Shown here: piece by piece, positions 54,972-64,000 of the stretch | Position numbering within the stretch: the first letter of the stretch is position 1 | How the letters are laid out: each line of letters starts with the position of its first letter | Source of the DNA: Rhizobium esperanzae | GTDB taxonomy: Bacteria; Pseudomonadota; Alphaproteobacteria; Rhizobiales; Rhizobiaceae | DNA: 64,000 nucleotides | Assembly (NCBI RefSeq): GCF_002204185.1 | Contig: NZ_MXPU01000019.1 | Coordinates: 1 to 64,000 of the forward strand | Direction: 5' to 3' | Program-made: the position numbers and the translations under genes | The notes under the pieces: model-generated | Told to the model about the DNA's origin: nothing | Seen by the model: the letters and a program-made list of their open reading frames with translations, nothing else | The model's database searches: none

Positions 54972-54998
54972 AAAGAAGAGCCCGGCAGTGCCGGGCTC
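54972..54998 (-). terminator. Terminator of the FadL-type porin gene
   Basis: Stem GAGCCCGGCA/TGCCGGGCTC, followed on the minus strand by TTCTTTAT. Confidence 0.85.
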
Positions 54999-55020
54999 CT
55001 CAATTCTTCAAAACGTGGAA

Positions 55021-56268
55021 TTAGAACTTGATCTTTATGCTTGTCGACAGTGCAGCGACCAGATCATCGTCAAAGGAATAGGAGACATCATCTCCGTATG
55101 TGACGCCATTCCGGGTCACAGCACCAGACGAACCGCTCGTCAACACGCCCACGGCACCTGCAAAGCGCCATTCGATATGTTCGGTCGGCGTATAGGCCGC
55201 ACCGAGACCGAGCGTCCAGCTGTCTGTCTGCGCGCCATAGCCTTGGCTGGTGCCGCGATCCCATGTCAGGCTGACTGCACCGGCCCACTGCTCATTGAAT
55301 TTGTGGCCGACACCGCCGGAGATCGTCCAACCATCACGATAAAGAAGGTCGAGCGAGGTTAGACCACCGGCGGGGCAAGGCAAGCCGTTGGTCGGGCAGA
55401 ATGCTACCGACTGCAGGACGCTCCAATTCGTCCATTTAACCGATCCGAATGCAAGCCAATCCGGAGCAATACCGCTTTGCAGCTTCAGCTCCAGCGAATC
55501 CGGCGCTTCGGCGGAACCGGAAACAGGTGTGACGAGGCCCCCATATAGCGGCACAACCGGAACCTGACGGAGATCAACAGTCCCGGACAGGTCATCGTAC
55601 TTGACGCGACTGTTATAGACGAGGCTCGCACGCATCGCATATTCCGGGATCTCGTAAGCGATGCCGGCGCGCCAGCCCCAGCCGCTATCGTCGATATCCA
55701 GGCGACCGACGCCGGTGCCAGTCCCGAGCAGAAGCGGAAGCGTTGAAACCAGACGTTCCTTGAAGCCTTCGACTTCCTGATAAAAAGCGCCGCCAATGAA
55801 GCGAAGCTGCCCAGGGCCGACATCAAAACGGTAGGAGCAGGTGCCGCCATAGTTGCGGGTTTTGATCTCTGTCTCAATGTTATCGTTGGCACCGGCCCAG
55901 TTCACGCCGGGGTCGGTATGCGCGCCGAAGGGCTCCGAATAGTCAACGAGGCAGTCGACTGCATCGCCAAAACCAGCCTTAAAACCAATATAGGGGATGG
56001 TGTAATTTGAGGTATCGTCAGCCGTGTCTGGACGGCTGTTCAGATTGCCGCCTCCTGTCAGTATCGACGTATTCGTGTCTCGGACATCCTTCAGCTTGCG
56101 CTGCGGCGTGACGTAGGTCACGCCCGACTGAAACGAGAAAGGCGACGTATCGAACAGCTGATCGATGTTATAGCCGCCGCGCTCCAGGCCGCCAGCAAAG
56201 GACGGCGAGGCAAGCGACGAAAGAAGAACGAGCGACGTTACGCCCTTGGAAAACATACGCGATGCCAT
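55021..56268 (-). CDS. OmpP1/FadL/TodX-family outer membrane transporter
   Basis: The 415-aa protein has a signal peptide (SLASPSFA cleavage near 25) and the hatch-type N-terminus GGLERGGYNIDQLFDTSPF. Many amphipathic beta strands follow, and the C-terminal Phe (IKIKF) is typical for a beta barrel. The fold takes up long-chain fatty acids or other hydrophobic compounds; the substrate is unknown here. ATG 56268 follows GGGGGAG; the open frame starts at 56304. Confidence 0.92.
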   Translation of the reverse strand: MASRMFSKGVTSLVLLSSLASPSFAGGLERGGYNIDQLFDTSPFSFQSGVTYVTPQRKLKDVRDTNTSILTGGGNLNSRPDTADDTSNYTIPYIGFKAGFGDAVDCLVDYSEPFGAHTDPGVNWAGANDNIETEIKTRNYGGTCSYRFDVGPGQLRFIGGAFYQEVEGFKERLVSTLPLLLGTGTGVGRLDIDDSGWGWRAGIAYEIPEYAMRASLVYNSRVKYDDLSGTVDLRQVPVVPLYGGLVTPVSGSAEAPDSLELKLQSGIAPDWLAFGSVKWTNWSVLQSVAFCPTNGLPCPAGGLTSLDLLYRDGWTISGGVGHKFNEQWAGAVSLTWDRGTSQGYGAQTDSWTLGLGAAYTPTEHIEWRFAGAVGVLTSGSSGAVTRNGVTYGDDVSYSFDDDLVAALSTSIKIKF

Positions 56269-56606
56269 TGTGTCTCCCCCACTCCAGCAATTGATGTACG
56301 CCACTTTAGTAAGCGTTCACTCGACATGGCAACGCGCCCCACGGCGGCACTCCCAGGCATTGCAGTGGCTAACTTACGTAAAGAAATTGACGGACACGTC
56401 AAACAATCTGGTTAATAAAATCTTATTCTAGAGCTATCAACTTTGAGGTGGGCTTTTGGGTTTTCATTCCAAACATTGCAGAAGCTGTATCAATCCGACA
56501 ACAGTGGCAGTTTTCACCAAATGGATAGTCGTAAAGCCAAAATCCACAGGCTCAGCGCCTCAAATCAGCCGCGCTCAAGACCGAATCAGGCGTGCCCCAC
56601 ACGACA
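56269..56606. other. Intergenic region between valS terminator and the porin gene
   Basis: Rather AT-rich and with no credible ORF. It should contain the porin promoter on the minus strand. Confidence 0.5.
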
Positions 56607-56635
56607 AAAGGCGCGCCCGAAGCGGGCGCGCCTTT
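56607..56635 (-). terminator. Terminator of valS
   Basis: Perfect stem AAAGGCGCGCCCG/CGGGCGCGCCTTT with a three-base loop, about 30 bases after the valS stop. Confidence 0.9.
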
Positions 56636-56664
56636 GAAATAACTTACCAAAATCGCAATGAAAC

Positions 56665-59508
<2,844 letters not shown>

Positions 59509-59574
59509 TTTCTGACCAATTTCGAGGTTCGAGGATGGGCGTTTGTAAATAGGATGGCCACGGCCAAGTCAATA

Positions 59575-59605
59575 AAAAAGCCGCCCGGAAACCGGAGCGG
59601 CTTTT
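59575..59605 (-). terminator. Terminator between popZ and valS
   Basis: AAAAAGCCGC/GCGGCTTTT stem with a GC-rich loop that itself can pair, followed on the minus strand by TTTTTATT. Confidence 0.8.
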
Positions 59606-59624
59606 CCAGGAAAAATCAATCCGA

Positions 59625-60497
59625 TCAGCGGCGCGGGCCGCGCGCCACGCGCTCGATTTCCTCGCGCACCAGCCGTTCGACCAGAGTCGGCAGATTGTCA
59701 TCAAGCCATTCACGCAGCATCGGTCGCAGCATGTCCTCGGCAATCTCGTCCAGCGAGCGGCGCTCGGCACCGTCGATCGCCGCGGCAAGCTCCTCGAAGG
59801 AGCGGCTGATCTGCAGACCGGCATCTTCCGAAAGCAGGGCCGGCTGGACCTCCTCGACAACGCTCGGCAGGAAACGCTCGGTCGACGAAGGAGCGGGCTC
59901 CAAAGCCGGCGGCGCAGTTTCGGCGGCAGCAGCGGCTTGCTCGGCGACGGCGACACGCGGTGTTTCGGCAAGCGTCGGTTCTGCCGGCTGTTGGACGGGA
60001 TCAGAGGAAACGGGGGCTGCGGCAGCGGCAAAAACGGGCTGTGTCGGCTGCGGCTGTGGACTTGTAGCGCGCGGCGGCTCCGGCATCACGGCCGGCTGCG
60101 GCTCCGGCTGGCGGAAGCCGCCCGGAATTTCTCGCAAGGCTTGACTGGCCTGCACGGCGCTGCGCTCGGAGGCGGCGCGCACGCGGGCTGCGACATCGGC
60201 AAGCGACAGCGCGTGGGCCGGAGCTTCGGCCTCAGGGGCGGTGCCGGCCGAATTGGCGGCGACGAAACGCGGATCGGAAGAGCGCATGGCCGGTTCGGGA
60301 AACTCCACGCCGGCATAGGTGTCATCCACCGTCAGATGGATTTCGGAGCCGTTTTCGTCGTCGTCGGCGCCGTAAACCGGGGGCACGGAAGCTGAAATCG
60401 CCTTGCCGGCGCCGGGCTCATTGCTTTCGATGATCTGGCGGATGGAGGCCAGAATTTCTTCCATGGACGGTTCACGCGCTACACTTGGCTGAGCCAT
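59625..60497 (-). CDS. popZ: PopZ polar-organising protein (DUF2497)
   Basis: The 290-aa protein has a short N-terminal helix (SMEEILASIRQIIES), a long Pro/Ala/Glu-rich disordered middle, and a C-terminal helical oligomerisation domain (RRSLDEIAEDMLRPMLREWL, then DNLPTLVERLVREEIERVA). PopZ forms the polar hub that anchors centromeres or growth-pole machinery in alphaproteobacteria; in Rhizobiales it marks the growing pole. It lies upstream of valS with a terminator between. Confidence 0.93.
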   Translation of the reverse strand: MAQPSVAREPSMEEILASIRQIIESNEPGAGKAISASVPPVYGADDDENGSEIHLTVDDTYAGVEFPEPAMRSSDPRFVAANSAGTAPEAEAPAHALSLADVAARVRAASERSAVQASQALREIPGGFRQPEPQPAVMPEPPRATSPQPQPTQPVFAAAAAPVSSDPVQQPAEPTLAETPRVAVAEQAAAAAETAPPALEPAPSSTERFLPSVVEEVQPALLSEDAGLQISRSFEELAAAIDGAERRSLDEIAEDMLRPMLREWLDDNLPTLVERLVREEIERVARGPRR

Positions 60498-60707
60498 ATC
60501 TATCCCCGTTATCCCAACACAACGATCGGACGGTGTGGAGCGTTCATCCGAATCACCACGACTTTAGAATACCCCAGACGCGAAAAAAATCATCGCGAAT
60601 CAATTGAATGCCGCCATGCACAGTTTTGTTACCAATGCCTGCCGCCGGCATTCGGAGCCGACAGCGTCAGAATAAATGATGTTTGTGAAGGCTTTTCCGC
60701 AGTACTG

Positions 60708-60734
60708 ACAAAAACGGGCGCCAATGGCGCCCGT
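60708..60734 (-). terminator. Terminator of the second isoaspartyl-methyltransferase-like gene
   Basis: Perfect stem ACGGGCGCC/GGCGCCCGT with loop ATT, then TTTTTG on the minus strand. Confidence 0.88.
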
Positions 60735-60761
60735 CGCTCGAATCCAACTGGGAGAAGAGTG

Positions 60762-61424
60762 TCAGAAAACGAATTCGCGCGCCTTGGCGAAACCCGGCAG
60801 CGGCTTGACCGAAGCGTTGAAGAAGACGTTCTCCGAGATGGCGCCGCGCTCGGCGACGAAGACCTTGGCACGAGCGGCATTGCCGTGGCCTTCGACGGTG
60901 ACCAGACGGCCGCCATCGCGCAACTGACCGAGAAGAGCGGCCGGAACCTCCTCGACCGCGCCGTTGACGAAGATCAGATCATAAGGGGCGCCGGCGGCGT
61001 AGCCCTTTTCGAGAGGACCGGTCACAACCTCGACCTTGCCATAGCCGGCAAGCTTTGCCTTCGCTTCGGCAGCCAGCGCCTCGTCGCATTCGAGTGCAAT
61101 CACCGAGCCAGCGATGATCGACAGCAGCGCCGATGTATATCCCGTGCCGCACCCGACCTCGAGCACGAAATCGTCTTTGCCGATGGCGGCCAGCTGCAGC
61201 AGCTTGGCGAGCGGCGAGGCCTCCATCAGGAAGCGGGCCGGCTTGCCCGGTGCGGCGGCCGATATTTCGACGTCGTTGTCGATATAGGCGAGAAGCTTTG
61301 ACTTCTCCGGCACGAAAGCCTCGCGCGGCACCGTGAGAAAAGCCGTCAGCACGGAATGCGAGGTAACATCCGTGGTGCGGATTTGGGTGTCGACCATCTT
61401 TGCGCGCGCTGCTTCGAAATCCAT
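60762..61424 (-). CDS. Protein-L-isoaspartate O-methyltransferase family protein, second copy
   Basis: The 220-aa protein has SAM motif I VLEVGCGTGYTSALL near 80, IRTTDVTSHSVLTAFL and VPREAFVP at the N-terminus, and LIFVNGAVEEVPAAL. It is a divergent relative of pcm found commonly in rhizobia, with no proven substrate. The start was chosen at ATG 61424 after GAGAGGA; ATG 61427 is equally possible in frame. Confidence 0.88.
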   Translation of the reverse strand: MDFEAARAKMVDTQIRTTDVTSHSVLTAFLTVPREAFVPEKSKLLAYIDNDVEISAAAPGKPARFLMEASPLAKLLQLAAIGKDDFVLEVGCGTGYTSALLSIIAGSVIALECDEALAAEAKAKLAGYGKVEVVTGPLEKGYAAGAPYDLIFVNGAVEEVPAALLGQLRDGGRLVTVEGHGNAARAKVFVAERGAISENVFFNASVKPLPGFAKAREFVF

Positions 61425-61632
61425 CATGTCCTCTCGCTCTTGAAAAGCGGTTCCTGTCCCTCGTCTCTTAATCTCCGCCACGGATGCTTTCAAGGCTTGG
61501 CAGCGGTCGGGGAAAAGAATCCGCCAGGCGGCTCTTTCGCGCCACAGGAGGGCACGGGCTGCAACGCAAGCGTGGAACGCCCTGCCCCTTCGTGTTATGA
61601 TTTGCAGCGGAGGAAATTAGGAGGAGCAGGCC
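61425..61632. other. Intergenic region with a possible small promoter
   Basis: No gene. TATGAT at 61596-61601 upstream of a Shine-Dalgarno-like AGGAGG (61619-61624) would suit the small ORF that follows. Confidence 0.4.
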
Positions 61633-61734
61633 ACGTCTGCGATTTTCGAATATTTCACGCTGTTCGATTTCCTTATCGTCGCAGCGCTCATCGGCATATT
61701 CTGCTGCGGGCTGCTGGACGGTGAAACGACCTGA
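61633..61734 (+). CDS. Possible tiny membrane protein starting with ACG (33 aa)
   Basis: The frame reads SAIFEYFTLFDFLIV, then AALIGIFCCGLLDGETT, a strongly hydrophobic segment. A perfect AGGAGG lies eight bases before an ACG codon, just where an ATG would be expected; no ATG, GTG or TTG occurs in frame after the upstream TAG. It is either a real gene using a rare start, a gene whose ATG was mutated to ACG, or chance. Coding quality supports the first two. Confidence 0.4.
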   Translation, partial: TSAIFEYFTLFDFLIVAALIGIFCCGLLDGETT

Positions 61735-61876
61735 GGAGATCGAGCGCCGAGAGCCCGCGACAATCCGAGGCGGGCTACGCGGTTGCGTGCGCTTGCCCGT
61801 AAAATAGCGTGCGGCCGAACAATCGCCTCGAAAATCAGCGAGGTTTCGCAACTCTTTAGCAGCGATGAGGAGAAAT
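61735..61876. other. Intergenic region beside the tRNA-Cys fragment
   Basis: About 140 bases without a recognisable gene, likely part of the native chromosome just 3' of the interrupted tRNA gene. Confidence 0.4.
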
Positions 61877-61920
61877 TGGAGGCCTCGCCCGGAATTGAAC
61901 CGGAACACAAGGATTTGCAG
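61877..61920 (-). other. tRNA-Cys (GCA) 3' fragment, probable attachment site of an integrated element
   Basis: The minus strand reads anticodon GCA flanked by AA, then TCCTT, variable bases, a T-arm (TCCGG, loop TTCAATT, CCGGG), acceptor CGAGGCC, discriminator T and CCA. The 5' acceptor, D-arm and 5' anticodon stem (expected AAGGA) are absent; bases beyond 61920 do not pair. A 3' half is the usual core that tyrosine integrases exchange at tRNA targets. The intact copy should lie at the other end of the element, outside the window. Confidence 0.8.
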
Positions 61921-61958
61921 AATTTATTCCGCCATTGTTTTCAAAGCGTTTTTTGCCG

Positions 61959-62212
61959 CTATGTCGCAGTTATGTCGCACTGCTGTGTCGCACTGAACAA
62001 GGTGTTTGCCGCTTGCTCCATTTCTTTCCCGTCATTAGAACGCGGGAACAGATGCCCATAGACATCCGTCGTCATGACGATCGAAGCATGCCCTAGCCGC
62101 TCCTGCACCATCTTCGCCGGCAGGCCGAGACCGCCATCCTCTTTGCGGTTGATCAGCCAGCGCACAGAAATGGCGGAGCGCGTGCAAGCCCGTGTACTCT
62201 TAAAAAGCAATT
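61959..62212 (-). pseudogene. Frameshifted C-terminal remnant of a tyrosine integrase
   Basis: The frame ends with GLPAKMVQERLGHASIVMTT and DVYGHLFP, the box-II end of tyrosine recombinases with the catalytic Tyr. One frame upstream encodes GLHALRHFCA with the conserved His-x-x-Arg, but a small indel near 62170 separates it from WLINRKEDGG. No sequence upstream of about 62212 continues the gene. It sits 39 bases from the tRNA fragment, the typical place of an integrase. Confidence 0.8.
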
Positions 62213-62619
62213 GCCTAATACGTGTTATTGACTTCGGCTAAGACGATAAGGGATCCGCGTAGCAACGGAGCAGATAACCCACATAAGGATTTCACGCGTC
62301 ATGCCCATCGGGGATTGATGGATCGCCCAGCGGTCGGAGTTCCCCGCTGGCGACAAAATCCGGCAGTGTGAATACGTATCGATCGAGCATGTTGATATGT
62401 TTGCCCGAGGGCGACAGTTTATCGGCTAGAGGTGCACGGGTTTATGAATTCGGCGGCCTTTTTCAACGGATTTGCGATCGGCTCCACATCAACGCATTTA
62501 AACCCGGGTTTGTTGGAGCGGAAGCGGCGGCTGGAATCGACCCATTTCTGTCAATCGGAACTGGTTCGTGGATTCCGGAGAGCTGCCGTTTATCAAAACA
62601 GAGCGATGTCAGCTTCGCG
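62213..62619. other. Island stretch with no clear gene
   Basis: A plus-strand frame from 62368 continues as a shadow of the next gene. I see no reliable gene here; it resembles decayed mobile DNA. Confidence 0.4.
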
Positions 62620-63582
62620 CTATCGGCGCTGTTCCGGGCCCGACAGCCCCGGCGGCGAGGCAGGTTTTCCGCTTATGGGACTTATGCCGCACTTGGCCTT
62701 GGCAGCTTGGCCCGCGCGTTGGAAGAAACGGATTTCTGTGGCGATGCTTTCGCGGAACGGATCGGTTTGGTTGAAGTAGTCGCGGTCCAGACCGAGCTTT
62801 GCACCGCCTGCATCGCCCTCGTAATAGGTGCCGAACAAATGATCCCAGATCGGGAAATAATTGGCGAAATTCTTGTCGTGATGTTCCGGCACTCGGGAGT
62901 GATGGATGAAGTGGTCGCGTGGTGACTGGATCACGTATTTGCCAAACCAGCCATGCCAGGGAATGGCACTGTGCTTGACCAGACCAATGGCGCCAAAGGT
63001 GATGGTCACAATGGCGAATTCGGCCGTTGGCAGGCCGATAAGCAGCGCCGGAACGACCATAATGGCCATGTTTATGGCCTTCTCCAGCGGATGCTCCCGT
63101 GACGAAGTCAGCGCGTTGAACTCTTCGGCTGCGTGGTGAAATTCGTGCAGCCGCCATAGTACCGGCAGCCGGTGCATCAACCGATGCTGCCAGTAGCTCA
63201 AGAAGTCTGACAGCACTAGGAACAAGAGAACATGTGCCCAGCCTGGCAGCCTCCGGGCAAGGTCCAGGTGGGGGGCATCCTGAGCCGCGCGGGTGATGGC
63301 ATAGGACAGACCAAATGATGCGAGCGCCGCGAATAGCGTAATCATTCCCGTCGCCTGAAGGACGAAATAGACGATGTCGGTGATTGTGGATTTGCTGCGT
63401 TCGAAGAAAACCCGACGGAACCCGGAATTGCCGAACCCCACACAGGTGAGTTCCACCGCGAAAACCGTCAGGACCAGGCCAATGGAAATGGCGAAACTGA
63501 GCGCCATTGCCCTACCATTCAGATAGTAAGTGCCGTAAAAAAAGCTTCCAAGCTTGTGCAGGCAGTATTCGACCAGCTCCAT
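62620..63582 (-). CDS. Sterol desaturase / fatty acid hydroxylase family membrane protein
   Basis: The 320-aa membrane di-iron oxygenase-fold protein has the histidine clusters HRLMH, HEFHHAAEE and HFIHHSRVPEHHD, spaced as in the family. Several hydrophobic segments precede them. The C-terminal about 50 residues are a charged tail. It could hydroxylate or desaturate a lipid; the substrate is unknown. It lies on the presumed island just inside the att fragment. Confidence 0.88.
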   Translation of the reverse strand: MELVEYCLHKLGSFFYGTYYLNGRAMALSFAISIGLVLTVFAVELTCVGFGNSGFRRVFFERSKSTITDIVYFVLQATGMITLFAALASFGLSYAITRAAQDAPHLDLARRLPGWAHVLLFLVLSDFLSYWQHRLMHRLPVLWRLHEFHHAAEEFNALTSSREHPLEKAINMAIMVVPALLIGLPTAEFAIVTITFGAIGLVKHSAIPWHGWFGKYVIQSPRDHFIHHSRVPEHHDKNFANYFPIWDHLFGTYYEGDAGGAKLGLDRDYFNQTDPFRESIATEIRFFQRAGQAAKAKCGISPISGKPASPPGLSGPEQRR

Positions 63583-63883
63583 GGCCCTGCTCCAAACACG
63601 AACCCGTACAGCTTAGTTCTGACGATGCGCTTTTGCCAGATTGCTCAAAGGACGATCGGGGCGTCCTTTTGATGTATTACCGGCGGTGGAAGTGCAGTCC
63701 CGGAGGCATGTAGGAGGGTCGAGGAGCACTACCAAAAGCTGCTGGAATTACATGGCCGGCCGAAAGGCTTATAAAAAGAACTACAATAGGCACCGCCGAT
63801 CGTAAGACCTCGGGCCGTGCTGAGATTTGTTCCACAGCAGCCGCTCGACACTTCGATGTGCGGCCCATCGCAACCCATAACCG
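63583..63883. other. Sparse stretch upstream of an orphan terminator
   Basis: Contains a terminator-like hairpin AAAGGACG/CGTCCTTT (63647-63669) and no plausible ORF. A short transcript ending at 63908 could start here. Confidence 0.4.
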
Positions 63884-63915
63884 GCCCCGCCCTACCTAAG
63901 GCGGGGCTTTTTTTG
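63884..63915 (+). terminator. Strong orphan terminator
   Basis: Stem GCCCCGCC/GGCGGGGC with loop CTACCTAA, followed by TTTTTTTT. No plus-strand gene precedes it. Confidence 0.85.
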
Positions 63916-64000
63916 GCATTGGCGTTTCGGCCGAACACGGTCGATAGCATCGACATTCCAAGGCAACATCACCTTTGTCGTCGGCAAGGCGGAGAAGGTG
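63916..64000. other. Window end, unassigned
   Basis: The last bases on the plus strand could encode NITFVVGKAEKV in an ORF that runs out of the window; too short to identify. Confidence 0.3.

Overview
This is chromosomal DNA of an alphaproteobacterium of the Rhizobium group (R. etli/leguminosarum type). The evidence is the high GC content, an ExoR homologue, PopZ, a fused SecDF, TrmFO, small DUF1127 proteins, an sRNA with the rhizobial alpha-r14 layout, and housekeeping gene orders I know from rhizobia. These assignments come from reading the sequence; no database search was run.

Layout. (1) 1-10.5 kb is accessory DNA. A decayed IS5-type transposase is followed by a minus-strand polymorphic-toxin locus: a 2055-residue exported SpvB/FG-GAP/RHS protein with a nuclease-like C-terminal tail, then a small unrecognised gene in the immunity position. 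An IS66 element follows whose two accessory genes were fused by an internal deletion. (2) 10.5-23.9 kb is core: a GNAT gene broken by one nonsense codon, gatA-gatC, a UPF0173 hydrolase, ruvX, two small membrane genes, a TetR regulator, map-radC, an alpha-hydroxy-acid oxidase followed by a second copy of the radC 3' end, sthA with an EEP phosphatase-type gene, and a radical SAM protein. (3) 23.9-35.4 kb holds tig, tRNA-Leu(UAG), a DUF2157/GDYXXLXY membrane pair, an alpha-r14-like sRNA with repeated CCUCCUCCC loops, two DUF1127 genes, trmFO, and the minus-strand run yajC-secDF-(NDUFAF3-like)-(NDUFAF6-like)-hypothetical. (4) 35.5-54.3 kb holds a DUF815 ATPase and a long minus-strand run: dgt, argS, a SPOR protein, nagZ, scpA, scpB, tatA, tatB, tatC, serS, surE, pcm, and an NlpD-type LysM/degenerate-M23 lipoprotein. 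The plus-strand genes erpA and xthA and the minus-strand gene exoR follow. (5) 55-61.4 kb holds a FadL-type porin, valS, popZ and a second isoaspartyl-methyltransferase-like gene. (6) 61.9-64 kb is the edge of an integrated element: 44 nt of the 3' half of a tRNA-Cys, a frameshifted integrase C-terminus in the expected position, a sterol-desaturase-family gene and sparse DNA.

How the genes fit together. The core blocks cover translation (gatCA, argS, serS, valS, trmFO, map, tRNA-Leu), protein export (YajC-SecDF and TatABC), envelope and division (NlpD-like, NagZ, SPOR, PopZ, ScpAB), and redox or Fe-S supply (SthA, ErpA, the NDUFAF3/6-like pair). The accessory ends hold the mobile and competition functions. 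Gene starts were moved to internal codons where a ribosome binding site or family alignment favoured this; each case is noted.
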